Notes: generated by a model not told the origin, from the letters alone. Shown: positions 1-7,440, counted from the stretch's first letter. The stretch is 64,000 nucleotides of DNA from Lachnospiraceae bacterium (GCA_902362715.1 CABIXN010000001.1:731673-795672), one strand, 5' to 3'. Numbers and translations: made by a program.

Positions 1-286
1 TTTTGCACAACACAGTATTTCCTATAGAGCAAATTAGAATCCTGCCACAGCAGGATTCTCCGCCTGCAGAGGGTTGCGTGAGCAACATGATTCCACTCTG
101 CCGCAGTGCGGTCCACAGCGGAGCGTCTTTTTTGCTCTATAGGAATCAGCACTTTTCAGCTTTTGCACAACACAGTATTGCCTATAGAGCAAATTAGAAT
201 CCTGCCACAGCGGAGCGTCTTTTTTGCTCTATAGGAATCAGCACTTTTCGGCTTTATTACAACACAGTATTTCCTATAGAGCAAAA
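1..286. repeat. Dispersed structured repeat, two to three juxtaposed copies
   Basis: The stretch holds one nearly full copy and a shortened copy of a repeat that recurs at 46258, 59689 and 63298. Each copy carries a hairpin near its start, a GC-rich nested hairpin (CTCCGCC...GGCGGAG type arms), then TGCTCTATAGG paired with CCTATAGAGCA. CCTATAGAGC occurs at 22-31, 181-190 and 273-282. The second copy (about 190-282) lacks the middle; the deletion falls between two CCACAG words, which suggests slippage. No protein fits, and open frames across it are by-products of the repeat. Confidence 0.8.
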
Positions 287-313
287 AGAGGACATAGCAA
301 TCGCTCATGTCCC
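283..313 (-). terminator. Intrinsic terminator downstream of frr
   Basis: Read on the minus strand, GGACAT (290-295 complement) pairs with ATGTCC (307-312) and is followed by TCTTTTT. It lies just after the frr stop and is the likely end of the pyrH-frr transcript. Confidence 0.6.
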
Positions 314-321
314 CCAAAATA

Positions 322-876
322 TTAAACAGTCATGATTTCTTTCGTCTTTTCTTCCACTGCCTTATCAATCTCAGAAATATATTTATCTGTAAGCTTCTGA
401 ATCTGGGTTTCCAGATCTTTCACTTCATCCTCAGATACATCACTGCTTTTGCCAAGCTTTTTCATAGTGTCATTGGCATCACGACGAATATTCCGGACAG
501 CCACCTTTGCACTTTCGCCTTTTTTCTTAACATCCTTTGCAAGATCTTTTCTTCTCTCTTCCGTAAGCTCCGGGAATACCAGACGGATGCATTTTCCGTC
601 ATTGGTAGGATTAATCCCCAGATCAGAAACCATAATAGCCTTCTCAATCTCTTTTACCATAGGAGCTTCCCAGGGCTGAATCATAATCATACGTGGTTCC
701 GGAACAGACACATTTGCCACAGACTGTAATGGTGTAGGTGCTCCATAATAGTCTACTTTAATCTGATCCAGCACGTGTGGGTTCGCACGGCCTGCCCGGA
801 TAGAGCCAAACTCCTCAATCAGATTGTTATAGGATTTCTGCATTTTTGTATCAAATGGCTGAATTCTTTCATTCAT
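322..876 (-). CDS. frr: Ribosome recycling factor
   Basis: This 184-residue protein has the usual length and sequence of RRF, which with EF-G splits the post-termination ribosome in the cytoplasm. Family hallmarks are visible: the N-terminal MQKSYNNLIEEFGSIRAGRA region, the central domain with VPEPRMIMIQPWE, and the long C-terminal helices around RRDANDTMKKLGK. The ATG is preceded by GGAGG at a good distance. It lies 54 bp downstream of pyrH in the same direction, a widely conserved gene pair, so cotranscription is expected. A terminator follows the stop. Confidence 0.98.
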   Translation of the reverse strand: MNERIQPFDTKMQKSYNNLIEEFGSIRAGRANPHVLDQIKVDYYGAPTPLQSVANVSVPEPRMIMIQPWEAPMVKEIEKAIMVSDLGINPTNDGKCIRLVFPELTEERRKDLAKDVKKKGESAKVAVRNIRRDANDTMKKLGKSSDVSEDEVKDLETQIQKLTDKYISEIDKAVEEKTKEIMTV

Positions 877-930
877 ATTTTAAAAACCTCCAGTTTATTA
901 TAATCTATCACAGGTACTCTATACCTGGCT

Positions 931-1626
931 TTACACGGTTACTCTTGTACCGTTAATTTCGCCTTTCATTGCCTTTACAATGCTGTTTTCCTCATTCAGA
1001 CCAAACACCAGCATAGGCATTTTATTCTCCATACATAAAATAGAAGCCGTCATATCCACAACTGCAAGCTGTTTGTCAATAACTTCCTGAATAGTCACTT
1101 CTTCATATTTTACAGCCTTGGGATTGGTCTTTGGATCGCTGTCATACACTCCATCAATGGCTTTTGCCAGCAGGATGCATTCCGCTTCAATTTCAACAGC
1201 CCGCAGAACCGTTGCCGTATCCGTTGAAAAATACGGATGGCCTGTCCCCCCTGCAAAAAATACAACCTTTCCGTGGGCAAAATTCCGATTTGCCGTATCC
1301 TTAGAAAACAAATCCGTAAATGACCCACAGGCAAAAGGCGTCAGCACAGACGTCTTCATTCCCACAGAACGGAAAATCTCGGATACATAAATACAGTTCA
1401 TAACTGTGGCAAGCATCCCGATCTGATCTGCCTTTGTCCGGTCAATGGTTTCGCTTGTCCGTCCTCTCCAGAAATTCCCGCCGCCAATTACAATTCCAAC
1501 TTCCACACCGTCATCCACCAGCTGCTTTACCTGTTTTGCAACTGCAGTCACAATAGGTTCATCAAATCCGGTCTTTTTATCACCAGCAAGCGCTTCGCCG
1601 CTTAATTTCAGCAATACTCTGCTCAT
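931..1626 (-). CDS. pyrH: UMP kinase
   Basis: This 231-residue protein matches bacterial UMP kinase (amino acid kinase fold), which makes UDP from UMP and ATP in pyrimidine synthesis. Visible motifs include the N-terminal LKLSGEAL, the glycine-rich VIGGGNFWRGR loop, the UMP-binding GGTGHPYFSTDTA segment and the late DMTAS stretch. Length is normal. The ATG has a GGAAGGGGATTT ribosome site. In many Firmicutes tsf and rpsB lie upstream; here the upstream DNA is instead a 113-bp tandem repeat and a small ORF, so this copy probably starts its own transcript. Confidence 0.98.
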   Translation of the reverse strand: MSRVLLKLSGEALAGDKKTGFDEPIVTAVAKQVKQLVDDGVEVGIVIGGGNFWRGRTSETIDRTKADQIGMLATVMNCIYVSEIFRSVGMKTSVLTPFACGSFTDLFSKDTANRNFAHGKVVFFAGGTGHPYFSTDTATVLRAVEIEAECILLAKAIDGVYDSDPKTNPKAVKYEEVTIQEVIDKQLAVVDMTASILCMENKMPMLVFGLNEENSIVKAMKGEINGTRVTV

Positions 1627-1660
1627 AAATCCCCTTCCCGGCGTACTACGCCTCCTAATC

Positions 1661-1916
1661 AGATATAATATCTCCCGATATTATATCATATCCGCTCCCG
1701 AAGGTCACGGTTATGATGCCTCCGGCGGATTTTAGCGCCTGTATTTTTGCGGGTCCGCAAAAAACAGATGCGCAGATATAATATCTTTCGATATTATATC
1801 ATATCCGCTCCCGAAGGTCACGGTTATGATGCCTCCGGCGGATTTTAGCGCCTGTATTTTTGCGGGTCCGCAAAAAACAGATGCGCAGATATAATATCTC
1901 CCGATATTATATCATA
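1661..1916. repeat. Tandem 113-bp repeat with nested palindromes
   Basis: Two full 113-bp units (1661-1773 and 1774-1886) are followed by the first 30 bases of a third (1887-1916). The units are nearly identical, with CTCCCG against CTTTCG in the palindrome loop. Each begins with the inverted repeat ATATAATATC-N4-GATATTATAT and contains further short GC-rich arms (CCGCTCCCGAAGG, GCGGGTCCGC). The array lies immediately upstream of pyrH, so it is either an intergenic repeat family or a structured leader. Confidence 0.9.
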
Positions 1917-1964
1917 TTTTCCCAATTCCGTATTATATTTTTTTGTAAATTTGAATTATTTTTT

Positions 1965-2141
1965 TCATTTTGTTTTTAACATTTTATGTCCGGTGTAAAT
2001 GCATAAGATAATACAGACCACTGCCGCTGCAATAAGTATTTTCATTATCAATATTCCCGCAAAGGGAAGCAGTGCTGCAACCAAACAAACCAATGCCAGC
2101 ATTGTAAAAATTCCATGCCAGCACATTTGTTTTTTCTTCAT
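1965..2141 (-). CDS. Small hydrophobic membrane protein, 58 residues
   Basis: A short ORF starts at ATG 2141, about 10 nt after GGAAAGGAG, and ends TGA at 1965. The product begins MKKKQMCWHG and has two hydrophobic stretches (about residues 9-31 and 32-51), then a basic tail ending HKMLKTK. Basic start plus two transmembrane segments indicates an inner-membrane miniprotein. No family is recognised. It sits alone between the pyrH repeats and the ICE left end. Coding status rests on the ribosome site and the clear membrane pattern. Confidence 0.55.
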   Translation of the reverse strand: MKKKQMCWHGIFTMLALVCLVAALLPFAGILIMKILIAAAVVCIILCIYTGHKMLKTK

Positions 2142-2238
2142 TCTTTCATAACTCCTTTCCCGGAGGATATCTGTCTACTACCATATCATTAAATGCCAAT
2201 GCAGGCAAGTGGCGGGAAACCCTGCCATGGCAGGATTC

Positions 2239-2254
2239 TTTTTAATATAAAAAC
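2239..2254. repeat. ICE left attachment repeat
   Basis: TTTTTAATATAAAAAC is repeated exactly at 33181-33196. Flanking bases differ on both sides, which marks the limits of identity. The left chromosomal flank ends in the palindrome CCTGCCATGGCAGG (about 2222-2235), which resembles an arm of the dispersed repeat. Confidence 0.8.
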
Positions 2255-2292
2255 TTACTAAATTTCTGATTATCTTTTCATAAGTTGGTAAA

Positions 2293-2338
2293 TGCCGATA
2301 TATCCCGTATTTTCGGGCTTTATCGGTATTTTCTTTTT
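2293..2338 (+). terminator. Hairpin terminator at the ICE left end
   Basis: Plus-strand GCCGATA (2294-2300) and CCCG pair with CGGG and TATCGGT, followed by ATTTTCTTTTT. It would stop plus-strand transcription entering int in antisense from the chromosome. Confidence 0.6.
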
Positions 2339-2389
2339 GGAAGATACCTTGCATAAGCTGGCATTTACCAGCATGAAAATGCAACCAAA

Positions 2390-2410
2390 AGTAGTAAATG
2401 AGTAGTAAAT
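2390..2410. repeat. Integrase arm-type sites, left end
   Basis: Two direct copies of AGTAGTAAAT separated by one base. The same doublet occurs at 33091-33111 near the right end. In Tn916 such short repeats (DR2) bind the N-terminal domain of Int; the role here is by analogy. Confidence 0.6.
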
Positions 2411-2423
2411 ATAAGCTCCGATA

Positions 2424-3614
2424 TTAACAAGCCAGTCTTTCCAGTTCTGCTTTTGCAGATTGAAATGTGCCGTGTGCGTAATAGCCAAGTGTCATGGTTA
2501 TGTTAGCGTGTCCCATGAGATATTGCAGAGTATTTGGGTTCATTCCTCTGTTTGCCATATTCGTACAATAAGTATGTCGGAATGAATGTGGTGTGATGTT
2601 CGGTAACTTGTCCGTGTGATACTTGTTATACTTCTTAATCAGCCCTCGCACCATGCCCTCATAGTTTCCTGCAACTTTAGGCAAGCCCTCACGGTTTAAG
2701 AATAGGAAATTGCTGTAACCACCTACAATCAACGGTTGTGCCTTTCCTCTGTTCTTTAGTATTCTTTGGATTGCTTGATAAGCCCGTTCTGTCAATGGAA
2801 GTTCCCGTTTTCCGTTTTTGGTCTTTGGCGTTTCAATATAGTAGCCCATTTCGCTATCTTTCAATAACTGGTGGTCTATATTGAGTATTCTGTTCTGCAT
2901 ATCAATATGCGTCGTCAGTCCGCAAAATTCAGAAATACGAAGTCCCGTTTCCAGCAGAAGCACAACCTCATCATAATACTTACTGTAAATCTTGTCCGTT
3001 TCCATAAAGGCAAGCAGGCGTTCTTCCTGCTCTGGTGTAAGGATAACTTTCTGCTCTGTATCATCTTCCAGAACATCACTCAGCTTAAATTCAAACGGGT
3101 TCTTTCTGATACAGTCGTCTTGTATCGCCATGTAAAATGACGCTTTCAAGGAACGCTTGTAGTTATCAATCGTTTTATAGGCATATCCTTTTTCGCTCAT
3201 TCTGATAGCCCATTCTTTAGCGTCCGACTGCTTCACAGTATCAATCGCCCTCATACCTAATGGGTCATTTTTCAGAGCGTTCATAAGATACTGTCGTCCT
3301 TTTTCAGTAGCCCTCTTGATGTTCTTTCTTTGGCTGTTCTTCTTGTCGTAGAGCTGGCAGACTGTCATTTTACCGCCTGCTGTGTCGATACCGTCGTTAA
3401 GGTCTTTTTTAATCTGTGCTTCTTTTTCCCTCAATGAAATATCATCACGTTTTCCAGCAGGTGTCTTGTCTGTCGGTACAAGTTTCCAAGAATAGATAAA
3501 TTGTGGCTTTCCGTATATATCGGTATATTTATAAACGTATCTTCCGTCTTTTCGCTGGCTCTCTCCATTACGCAAATTGCGATTTTTACTGTCTTTTCGT
3601 TTCACATTAGACAT
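2424..3614 (-). CDS. int: Tn916-family tyrosine integrase
   Basis: This 396-residue site-specific recombinase integrates and excises the ICE. The N-terminal arm-binding region (about 1-80) precedes a SAM-like core-binding domain (about 85-180) and the catalytic domain. Catalytic residues are visible: R226 in ETGLRISEF, H343 and R346 in TPHSFRHTY, H369 in LMGHANIT, and the nucleophile at Y379 in TLGYYAHG. Length matches Tn916 Int closely. The ATG follows GGAG. It lies next to the left attachment repeat and downstream of xis, the canonical order, so expression should depend on the xis-side promoter or on transcripts from the regulator block. Confidence 0.97.
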   Translation of the reverse strand: MSNVKRKDSKNRNLRNGESQRKDGRYVYKYTDIYGKPQFIYSWKLVPTDKTPAGKRDDISLREKEAQIKKDLNDGIDTAGGKMTVCQLYDKKNSQRKNIKRATEKGRQYLMNALKNDPLGMRAIDTVKQSDAKEWAIRMSEKGYAYKTIDNYKRSLKASFYMAIQDDCIRKNPFEFKLSDVLEDDTEQKVILTPEQEERLLAFMETDKIYSKYYDEVVLLLETGLRISEFCGLTTHIDMQNRILNIDHQLLKDSEMGYYIETPKTKNGKRELPLTERAYQAIQRILKNRGKAQPLIVGGYSNFLFLNREGLPKVAGNYEGMVRGLIKKYNKYHTDKLPNITPHSFRHTYCTNMANRGMNPNTLQYLMGHANITMTLGYYAHGTFQSAKAELERLAC

Positions 3615-3692
3615 AGTGTAAAGCTCCTTTCCGTCATGGAATGAGCCGTGATACGCTATACTTTATTATACCATATCTACGGCTCAATGACA

Positions 3693-3896
3693 TTAGATTT
3701 CGTCCAATGTATCTATGATTTTTTCAAATTGTTTTCGCTTAATCTGAATACGGTTACCATTCACGATAACCCAGCCAGCGTCAATGTTTTCTTCGGCTAA
3801 TTTACGCAATTTCTTTTCGCCAATGCGGAAGTATTTAGACGCTTCTTCAATCGTCAGCGTATATTTTTCCCAGATAGGCACATCAGTATTGTTCAT
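3693..3896 (-). CDS. xis: Tn916-type excisionase
   Basis: This 67-residue winged-helix DNA-binding protein directs the integrase toward excision. It starts [14 protein letters not shown], carries an excisionase/MerR-like helix-turn-helix ([22 protein letters not shown]), and ends with the basic [13 protein letters not shown] segment. Length equals that of Tn916 Xis. An AAAGGGGGTG ribosome site lies 8-9 nt before the ATG. It is 78 bp upstream of int in the same direction, so the two are probably cotranscribed. Confidence 0.95.
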   Translation of the reverse strand: MNNTDVPIWEKYTLTIEEASKYFRIGEKKLRKLAEENIDAGWVIVNGNRIQIKRKQFEKIIDTLDEI

Positions 3897-4272
3897 AATC
3901 TATGCACCCCCTTTACTGTGTGTCATTTTTTACAAGCAGACAGACGGCTTTGGAAAGCTCCGTTAGTATCTCAACTATTCCCATTCTTGTGGGCAGAACC
4001 GCACCATGCGGACGTATCATTATTCTGTGAGGATAGGTCGTGGCAAAACGACTTTTCCAACAGTCGCTCTCGGATCACTGCGTGGGTCGCTCGCTTTCTT
4101 TTGAAAAGGTCGTGGCGTACAGTCCCCGTGGCTCGCTATCTCACAAACGTATCTGTCTGCTTTATTCAGTTGTCAAAGAACTGTGGCGAAAGCGTGTTGC
4201 TTTCATGTAAAAGCAGGTGCAGAGCAGGAAAGAGGGGGGATTGAACAAATCATGCTCTGCGGTTACTGCTTG
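3897..4272 (-). promoter_or_regulatory. Xis upstream region, possible promoter and inverted repeat
   Basis: These 376 bases hold no gene I can support. On the minus strand TTGACA (complement of 4171-4176) is 17 bases from GATACG (complement of 4148-4153), a possible but weak xis promoter. GCAGAGCA...TGCTCTGC forms an inverted repeat across about 4221-4262 just below the Orf8 stop. Both are tentative. Confidence 0.35.
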
Positions 4273-4515
4273 TTATTCTTCGGTTTCTAAAGGAATATCA
4301 AAGTCCAAAATCATTTTAATAAGTGCTTCTCTGATACGTCCTTTTAATTCCATGTCTACGACTATGCAGACATTACCATATTTGTCGTAGAACGGACGCA
4401 AACAACATTTCGATATGTACGGGTCATACAATGCCAGTATCTTTTCAATCGCATTTACGTTGCCGTCCACAGCCGACGAAATAAGATAAAATGACGGGCG
4501 TGTGTTATTCATCAT
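4273..4515 (-). CDS. Tn916 Orf8-like helix-turn-helix regulator, copy 1
   Basis: This 80-residue protein belongs to the small Orf8-type family of Tn916-like elements. The conserved core reads around NAIEKILALYDPYISKC, then RPFYDKYGN and VDMELKGRIREALI. The family accompanies a sigma-like partner and helps switch on transfer; the exact mechanism is not shown by the sequence. It overlaps the sigma-like gene by 11 nt, so translation is coupled. Adjacent ATGs at 4515 and 4512 are both possible; GGAG precedes them. A diverged paralogue lies at 6511-6741. Confidence 0.88.
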   Translation of the reverse strand: MMNNTRPSFYLISSAVDGNVNAIEKILALYDPYISKCCLRPFYDKYGNVCIVVDMELKGRIREALIKMILDFDIPLETEE

Positions 4516-4933
4516 TCATGTTCTCCTTTAATTTTTTCTTGATTTCTTCAAGTGAGTTCTTCCTACTGCGGAACGACGTTGAACGGTTAATTTTTAATCT
4601 GTCGCCGATTTCAGTATCACTCATGCCTAAGAAGAAATACATCAACAAGATTTCTCTATCCTTTTCAGACAGATACTTAATCGCTTCTGCTAAATCATCA
4701 TCAAGGACACGAACCTCAATACCACATACATCAAAGGCGGTATAATCGCTTTCGTATTCGTCCCAGACTGCCAGCTTTTCCACGACGATTTCTGGAAGTT
4801 CACAATAGGAAATTTCCTTATTTCTTCGTCGCTTTAATTCTTTGCGATAATTACGGACAATGCCTTTTACTACACGTTTGAGCTTGCAGTCAAATTGACA
4901 TTGTATTGTCTTTTGGAAGTCCGACGGTTTCAT
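4505..4933 (-). CDS. Sigma-70-like Orf7 regulator, copy 1
   Basis: This 142-residue protein looks like the Orf7 / RNA polymerase sigma-70-like family of Tn916-type ICEs. The N-terminal part (MKPSDFQKTIQCQFDCKLKRV, continuing to about residue 40) resembles region 2, and the C-terminal part (LSEKDREILLMYFFLGMSDTEIGDRL) resembles region 4 with a helix-turn-helix. The longer frame to 5080 is rejected because ATG 4933 follows AAAGGGGGTG at the right distance. Expression is probably controlled by the leader and terminator at 5058-5202. A paralogue lies at 6726-7166. In Tn916 the matching genes activate transfer transcription. Confidence 0.88.
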   Translation of the reverse strand: MKPSDFQKTIQCQFDCKLKRVVKGIVRNYRKELKRRRNKEISYCELPEIVVEKLAVWDEYESDYTAFDVCGIEVRVLDDDLAEAIKYLSEKDREILLMYFFLGMSDTEIGDRLKINRSTSFRSRKNSLEEIKKKLKENMNDE

Positions 4934-5057
4934 ATCATCACACCCCCTTTCCGTTATGACGTGAAAAGTGTTTATCCCTCTTTCCGCACCATATCTGTAC
5001 AGCAAGGTGTGATTTGTTGCATGAATTTGAAAAAAAGTGAAAAAATTTTTTCGGGTA

Positions 5058-5202
5058 CAAAAAAAGCCCGCACAAAACATATAGTCTGTACGAGCTATTA
5101 AAGCTGTGAGATATTCAGTTGTTGATAAAATGCTGTTAGGTAGTGTATGACCGTATAAGATTATGCTTAAAACTTTCCATAATACAAGCCCCCTTACAGC
5201 AC
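5058..5202 (-). promoter_or_regulatory. Leader/attenuator of sigma copy 1
   Basis: On the minus strand GTGCTGTAAGG (from 5202) can pair with CCTAACAGCAT (5140-5130) with one mismatch, enclosing the ribosome site AAGGGGGC and a 14-codon ORF. Downstream GCTCGTACA pairs with TGTGCGGGC (5095-5066, three G-U pairs) followed by a U run, an intrinsic terminator. The same layout occurs at 7288-7430. This resembles translation-coupled attenuation known for tet(M) and erm leaders; the inducing signal is unknown. Confidence 0.65.
5136..5180 (-). CDS. Leader peptide 1, 14 residues
   Basis: ATG at 5180 is 7 nt after AAGGGGGC and encodes MESFKHNLIRSYTT. Its stop lies inside the 3' arm of the upstream stem, so a ribosome moving through or stalling on it would change which hairpin forms. 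Coding status is inferred from the ribosome site and from the matching ORF at 7371-7409. Confidence 0.5.
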   Translation of the reverse strand: MESFKHNLIRSYTT

Positions 5203-5212
5203 TTGATTTCTA

Positions 5213-5425
5213 TTAAACTTTTGTCTTTTTTGTAATCTTGTAAATATATTCTTCTGGAGTAGGGCGTTTATTTCCAAAATACTTTCTGAAATTTGCCTGC
5301 ACTTCTGGGTCGGTGCTGTTCATAGCTTCATCAATCGTCGCTTCAACATCAGCCAATGATACACCGCCAGCTTTTGCACCAGCTTTCAATGCTTTTTTAA
5401 TATCTCGTTTTTTTAAGATAGCCAT
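5213..5425 (-). CDS. Small conserved ICE protein, copy 1 (unknown function)
   Basis: This 70-residue protein begins [18 protein letters not shown] and ends [17 protein letters not shown]. It is basic at both ends with an acidic middle ([14 protein letters not shown]), has no membrane segment and no motif I recognise. A close paralogue at 13452-13676 differs mainly by a four-residue insertion (RADI) before EATIDEAM. The two copies bracket the regulator duplication and the ABC/two-component cargo, so the gene may be a boundary marker of a mobile module. Its stop lies only a few bases from leader 1. Confidence 0.75.
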   Translation of the reverse strand: MAILKKRDIKKALKAGAKAGGVSLADVEATIDEAMNSTDPEVQANFRKYFGNKRPTPEEYIYKITKKTKV

Positions 5426-5444
5426 AATACAACACCTTTCCCTT

Positions 5445-5753
5445 TTATTTTATAAGTAATTGAATAATAGTTACAAATACCCAAATGAAGAACAGAACAC
5501 CGTCCAGCTTAGCAATCAAATTCAAGACTTTGTTTTCTATTTTTTCTACTCCGCATATAGCATTAAAATTCATCAATGAAAATGCTAAAATCAATAAAGA
5601 GTAATTTGACAAATTGTTACTATTACCATTATAAAGGGCAAAAGCATATCCAGCCCAAAAAGGAAGTAACGCAACTAAAGTAAAGCCTTTTAGAAACTTC
5701 ATGTCTTTTCTTTCGCTTGAAAAATAATTTTTTGCTAAATGTTTGTCTGCCAT
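5445..5753 (-). CDS. Small membrane protein (unknown)
   Basis: This protein of about 102 residues starts [23 protein letters not shown] 5753 is chosen because AGGAG lies 8 nt upstream, whereas the longer frame would need a TTG over that site. Three hydrophobic stretches are seen (about residues 21-42, 50-66 and 82-101). No family is recognised. It follows the XRE/membrane pair on the same strand after a terminator, so it probably has its own promoter or receives read-through. It is likely an ICE accessory gene. Confidence 0.7.
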   Translation of the reverse strand: MADKHLAKNYFSSERKDMKFLKGFTLVALLPFWAGYAFALYNGNSNNLSNYSLLILAFSLMNFNAICGVEKIENKVLNLIAKLDGVLFFIWVFVTIIQLLIK

Positions 5754-5848
5754 AATCGCAACTCCTTTCAAAATTGTCGGAAGTTATCTCCCTCTTTCAT
5801 TATAATTTTTTTCAATCAGAATGTAAAGTATTTCTTACTATTTGTTGT

Positions 5849-5891
5849 AAAAAAATCATGCTTGTTTTTTTTGTACGGGAAACAAGCACGA
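5849..5891 (-). terminator. Terminator after the XRE/membrane pair
   Basis: Minus strand CGTGCTTGTTT (complement of 5880-5890) pairs with AAACAAGCATG (complement of 5858-5868) and is followed by ATTTTTTT. It ends the 6441-5903 transcript. Confidence 0.75.
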
Positions 5892-5902
5892 TATAATATT
5901 CT

Positions 5903-6220
5903 TTACTCAATTTTCTTATATATCAAAATTGCGACAACTTGTATCGTTAATACAATATTATATATCCATTGTACACCGTTAGCCATACTATAAAAATCCA
6001 TAGGTGTCCGCATAGAAAGTTTTGCAAAAACATTGACGAGAATAATAAACACAATCGTAGATATAATACTCGCTTTTCCGATAATTGCTCGTCCTCTTTC
6101 ATCTCGTGATGTTTTCAAAAAGAATAATACAATTACAGCAATGGTAATAGGTATGCAGTAATATGTTCCTATTACAAGTATTGTTTTATTATTGATAATT
6201 GACTCAAACAATTCTATCAT
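5903..6220 (-). CDS. Small membrane protein paired with XRE regulator
   Basis: This 105-residue protein has three to four hydrophobic segments (about 13-34, 47-66 and 83-101) around a cytoplasmic-looking loop with SRDERGRAIIGKA. That loop is typical of small DUF2178-type membrane proteins found next to short XRE repressors. Its start codon overlaps the XRE stop by 4 nt (ATGA), so the pair is translationally coupled. The role is unknown; in such pairs the membrane protein may sense stress and modulate the repressor, which is inference. Confidence 0.8.
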   Translation of the reverse strand: MIELFESIINNKTILVIGTYYCIPITIAVIVLFFLKTSRDERGRAIIGKASIISTIVFIILVNVFAKLSMRTPMDFYSMANGVQWIYNIVLTIQVVAILIYKKIE

Positions 6221-6441
6221 TTTTCTGCCTCCTCAAAGTCAAATAAATCTTCAATCGCTACATCAAATACTTTCGCAATACTATATGCTAACAACATGGA
6301 CGGATTGTATCGGTTTCTTTCAAGCTGTATTATCGTTTGCCGAGATACTCCAACAAGGTCAGCGAGTTCCTGCTGGCTCATTCGTTTTGTAGCTCTATAA
6401 ATATGTATCTTGCTGTCAAAAGAATACTTTTGCTTTGCCAT
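6217..6441 (-). CDS. XRE-family transcriptional regulator
   Basis: This 74-residue protein is almost entirely one Cro/C1-type helix-turn-helix: MSQQELADLVGVSRQTIIQLERN is the recognition unit, followed by NPSMLLAYSIAKVFDVAIEDLF. Such short forms usually repress their own operon. A minus-strand TATAAT is visible in the 69-bp upstream gap near 6470. It overlaps the next gene, a membrane protein, by 4 nt. Confidence 0.92.
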   Translation of the reverse strand: MAKQKYSFDSKIHIYRATKRMSQQELADLVGVSRQTIIQLERNRYNPSMLLAYSIAKVFDVAIEDLFDFEEAEK

Positions 6442-6510
6442 TTAGCCACCGCCTTATTTTAATTTCAGCTTATTATAACATATTTCTTACTTTTTGTGTG
6501 GAATTTATGA

Positions 6511-6741
6511 TTATGCCATATAGAAAAAGCGTGTAAATCTGTACTGAATCGCTTCTTTGATAAAACCTTTCATTTCCAAATCTACCGCAAGACGTAAGTT
6601 GTTGTTATCGTCGTAAAACGGACGCATACAGCATTGATTGATATATGGGTCATAAAATTCCAAGATTTTTGAAATTGCTGTTTCGTCGCCGTCGCAGGCT
6701 TTGGAAATAACCGTGAAAGTCGGTGTCAGCTCTTTTGGCAT
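6511..6741 (-). CDS. Tn916 Orf8-like helix-turn-helix regulator, copy 2
   Basis: This 76-residue paralogue of the protein at 4273-4515 shares the core ETAISKILEFYDPYINQC, RPFYDDNNN and VDLEMKGFIKEAI. Its last dozen residues (QYRFTRFFYMA) differ completely from copy 1. It overlaps the end of the sigma-like gene by 16 nt. Two diverged copies in one ICE suggest that a second element's regulatory block was captured rather than a recent duplication. Confidence 0.87.
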   Translation of the reverse strand: MPKELTPTFTVISKACDGDETAISKILEFYDPYINQCCMRPFYDDNNNLRLAVDLEMKGFIKEAIQYRFTRFFYMA

Positions 6742-7166
6742 TTTTCTTTTTCCTCCTCAATCAGTTGCTTTAACTTGTCTAGTGCTTGTATTCTGCACTT
6801 CGTTACATTCGCTCTGGAACAGTCAAGCATTTTCCCAATGTAAGTGTCCGTGTCCCCAATGAAAAAATACTGTAAAACGATATTACGCTTTCGTTCTTCA
6901 ATAGCTTTCAATGCACGAGCCAGTTGTTCATCTTCGATTGATACTTTTTCTCCACAGACTTCAAATACTGCAACATAATCCGTAGAATATGTATCTTCTG
7001 TACCTATGGAATTTAAGAGGTCGTCCATAATTTCGGCGAATGGCATTTCTTTTTTCTCTGAACGACGTATCGCTCGATAGAAGTCAATCGCTCTATGACG
7101 TATAACTGTTTTAATAGCACAATCGAATTGATGACAGGTTTTTTCTTGTAGTTCTGACGGTTTCAT
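6726..7166 (-). CDS. Sigma-70-like Orf7 regulator, copy 2
   Basis: This 146-residue paralogue of 4505-4933 starts MKPSELQEKTCHQFDCAIK. ATG 7166 is chosen over an upstream GTG because AAAGGAGGTG precedes it by 6 nt. It shares the region 2-like DFYRAIRRSEKKEMPF and the region 4-like IEERKRNIVLQYFFIGDTDTYIGKML. It sits behind a leader with the same terminator as copy 1, so both copies may answer to related signals. Different recognition helices could give different promoter targets. Confidence 0.87.
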   Translation of the reverse strand: MKPSELQEKTCHQFDCAIKTVIRHRAIDFYRAIRRSEKKEMPFAEIMDDLLNSIGTEDTYSTDYVAVFEVCGEKVSIEDEQLARALKAIEERKRNIVLQYFFIGDTDTYIGKMLDCSRANVTKCRIQALDKLKQLIEEEKEKCQKS

Positions 7167-7287
7167 TTTCCTCACCTCCTTTCGCTAGTCGAAAAGAGGT
7201 GTCTGCCCCTTTTCATATATACCGCGTTGAAAGTGGGGTACAGCGTAACCAAAATCAAAAAAAACTTAAAAAATTTTTTTCTGGCAT

Positions 7288-7430
7288 GAAAAAAGCCCGC
7301 ACAAAACATATAGTCTGTACGAGCCTTTGAAACTGTATTGTATTTAGTTCTTATAAAAATGCCGTTAGGGTCAAATTGATTGTGTCGAGGTATATCTAAA
7401 ATATTCCATAATGACAGCTCCTTTACGGCA
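7288..7430 (-). promoter_or_regulatory. Leader/attenuator of sigma copy 2
   Basis: Minus-strand GTGCCGTAAAGG pairs with CCCTAACGGCAT around a 12-codon ORF with ribosome site AAAGGAGC. The terminator arms GCTCGTACA and TGTGCGGGC (7324-7295) are identical to leader 1, including the whole loop, and end in a U run. Relative to leader 1 the fifth base pair changes from U-A to C-G, so pairing is kept while sequence drifts. Confidence 0.65.
7371..7409 (-). CDS. Leader peptide 2, 12 residues
   Basis: ATG 7409 follows AAAGGAGC and encodes MEYFRYTSTQSI, stopping just before the 3' arm of the first stem. It has the same position as leader peptide 1 and a similar start (ME-F), but a different sequence, as expected when the act of translation matters most. 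Confidence 0.5.
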   Translation of the reverse strand: MEYFRYTSTQSI

Positions 7431-7440
7431 CTATTCTTGT

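Noticed and set aside
307..729. Plus-strand ORF across frr
   Set aside because: It is antisense to a certain gene with no ribosome site and atypical composition.
1661..1916. CRISPR array
   Set aside because: The unit is 113 bp with no unique spacers; only two and a partial copies exist and no cas genes are near.
5058..5202. Known riboswitch or T-box
   Set aside because: No T-box core or recognised aptamer sequence; the short ORF plus terminator fits attenuation better.
5213..5425. Spo0A-like or sporulation factor function for the 70-residue protein
   Set aside because: The resemblance is limited to short C-terminal text; no receiver or DNA-binding domain is present.
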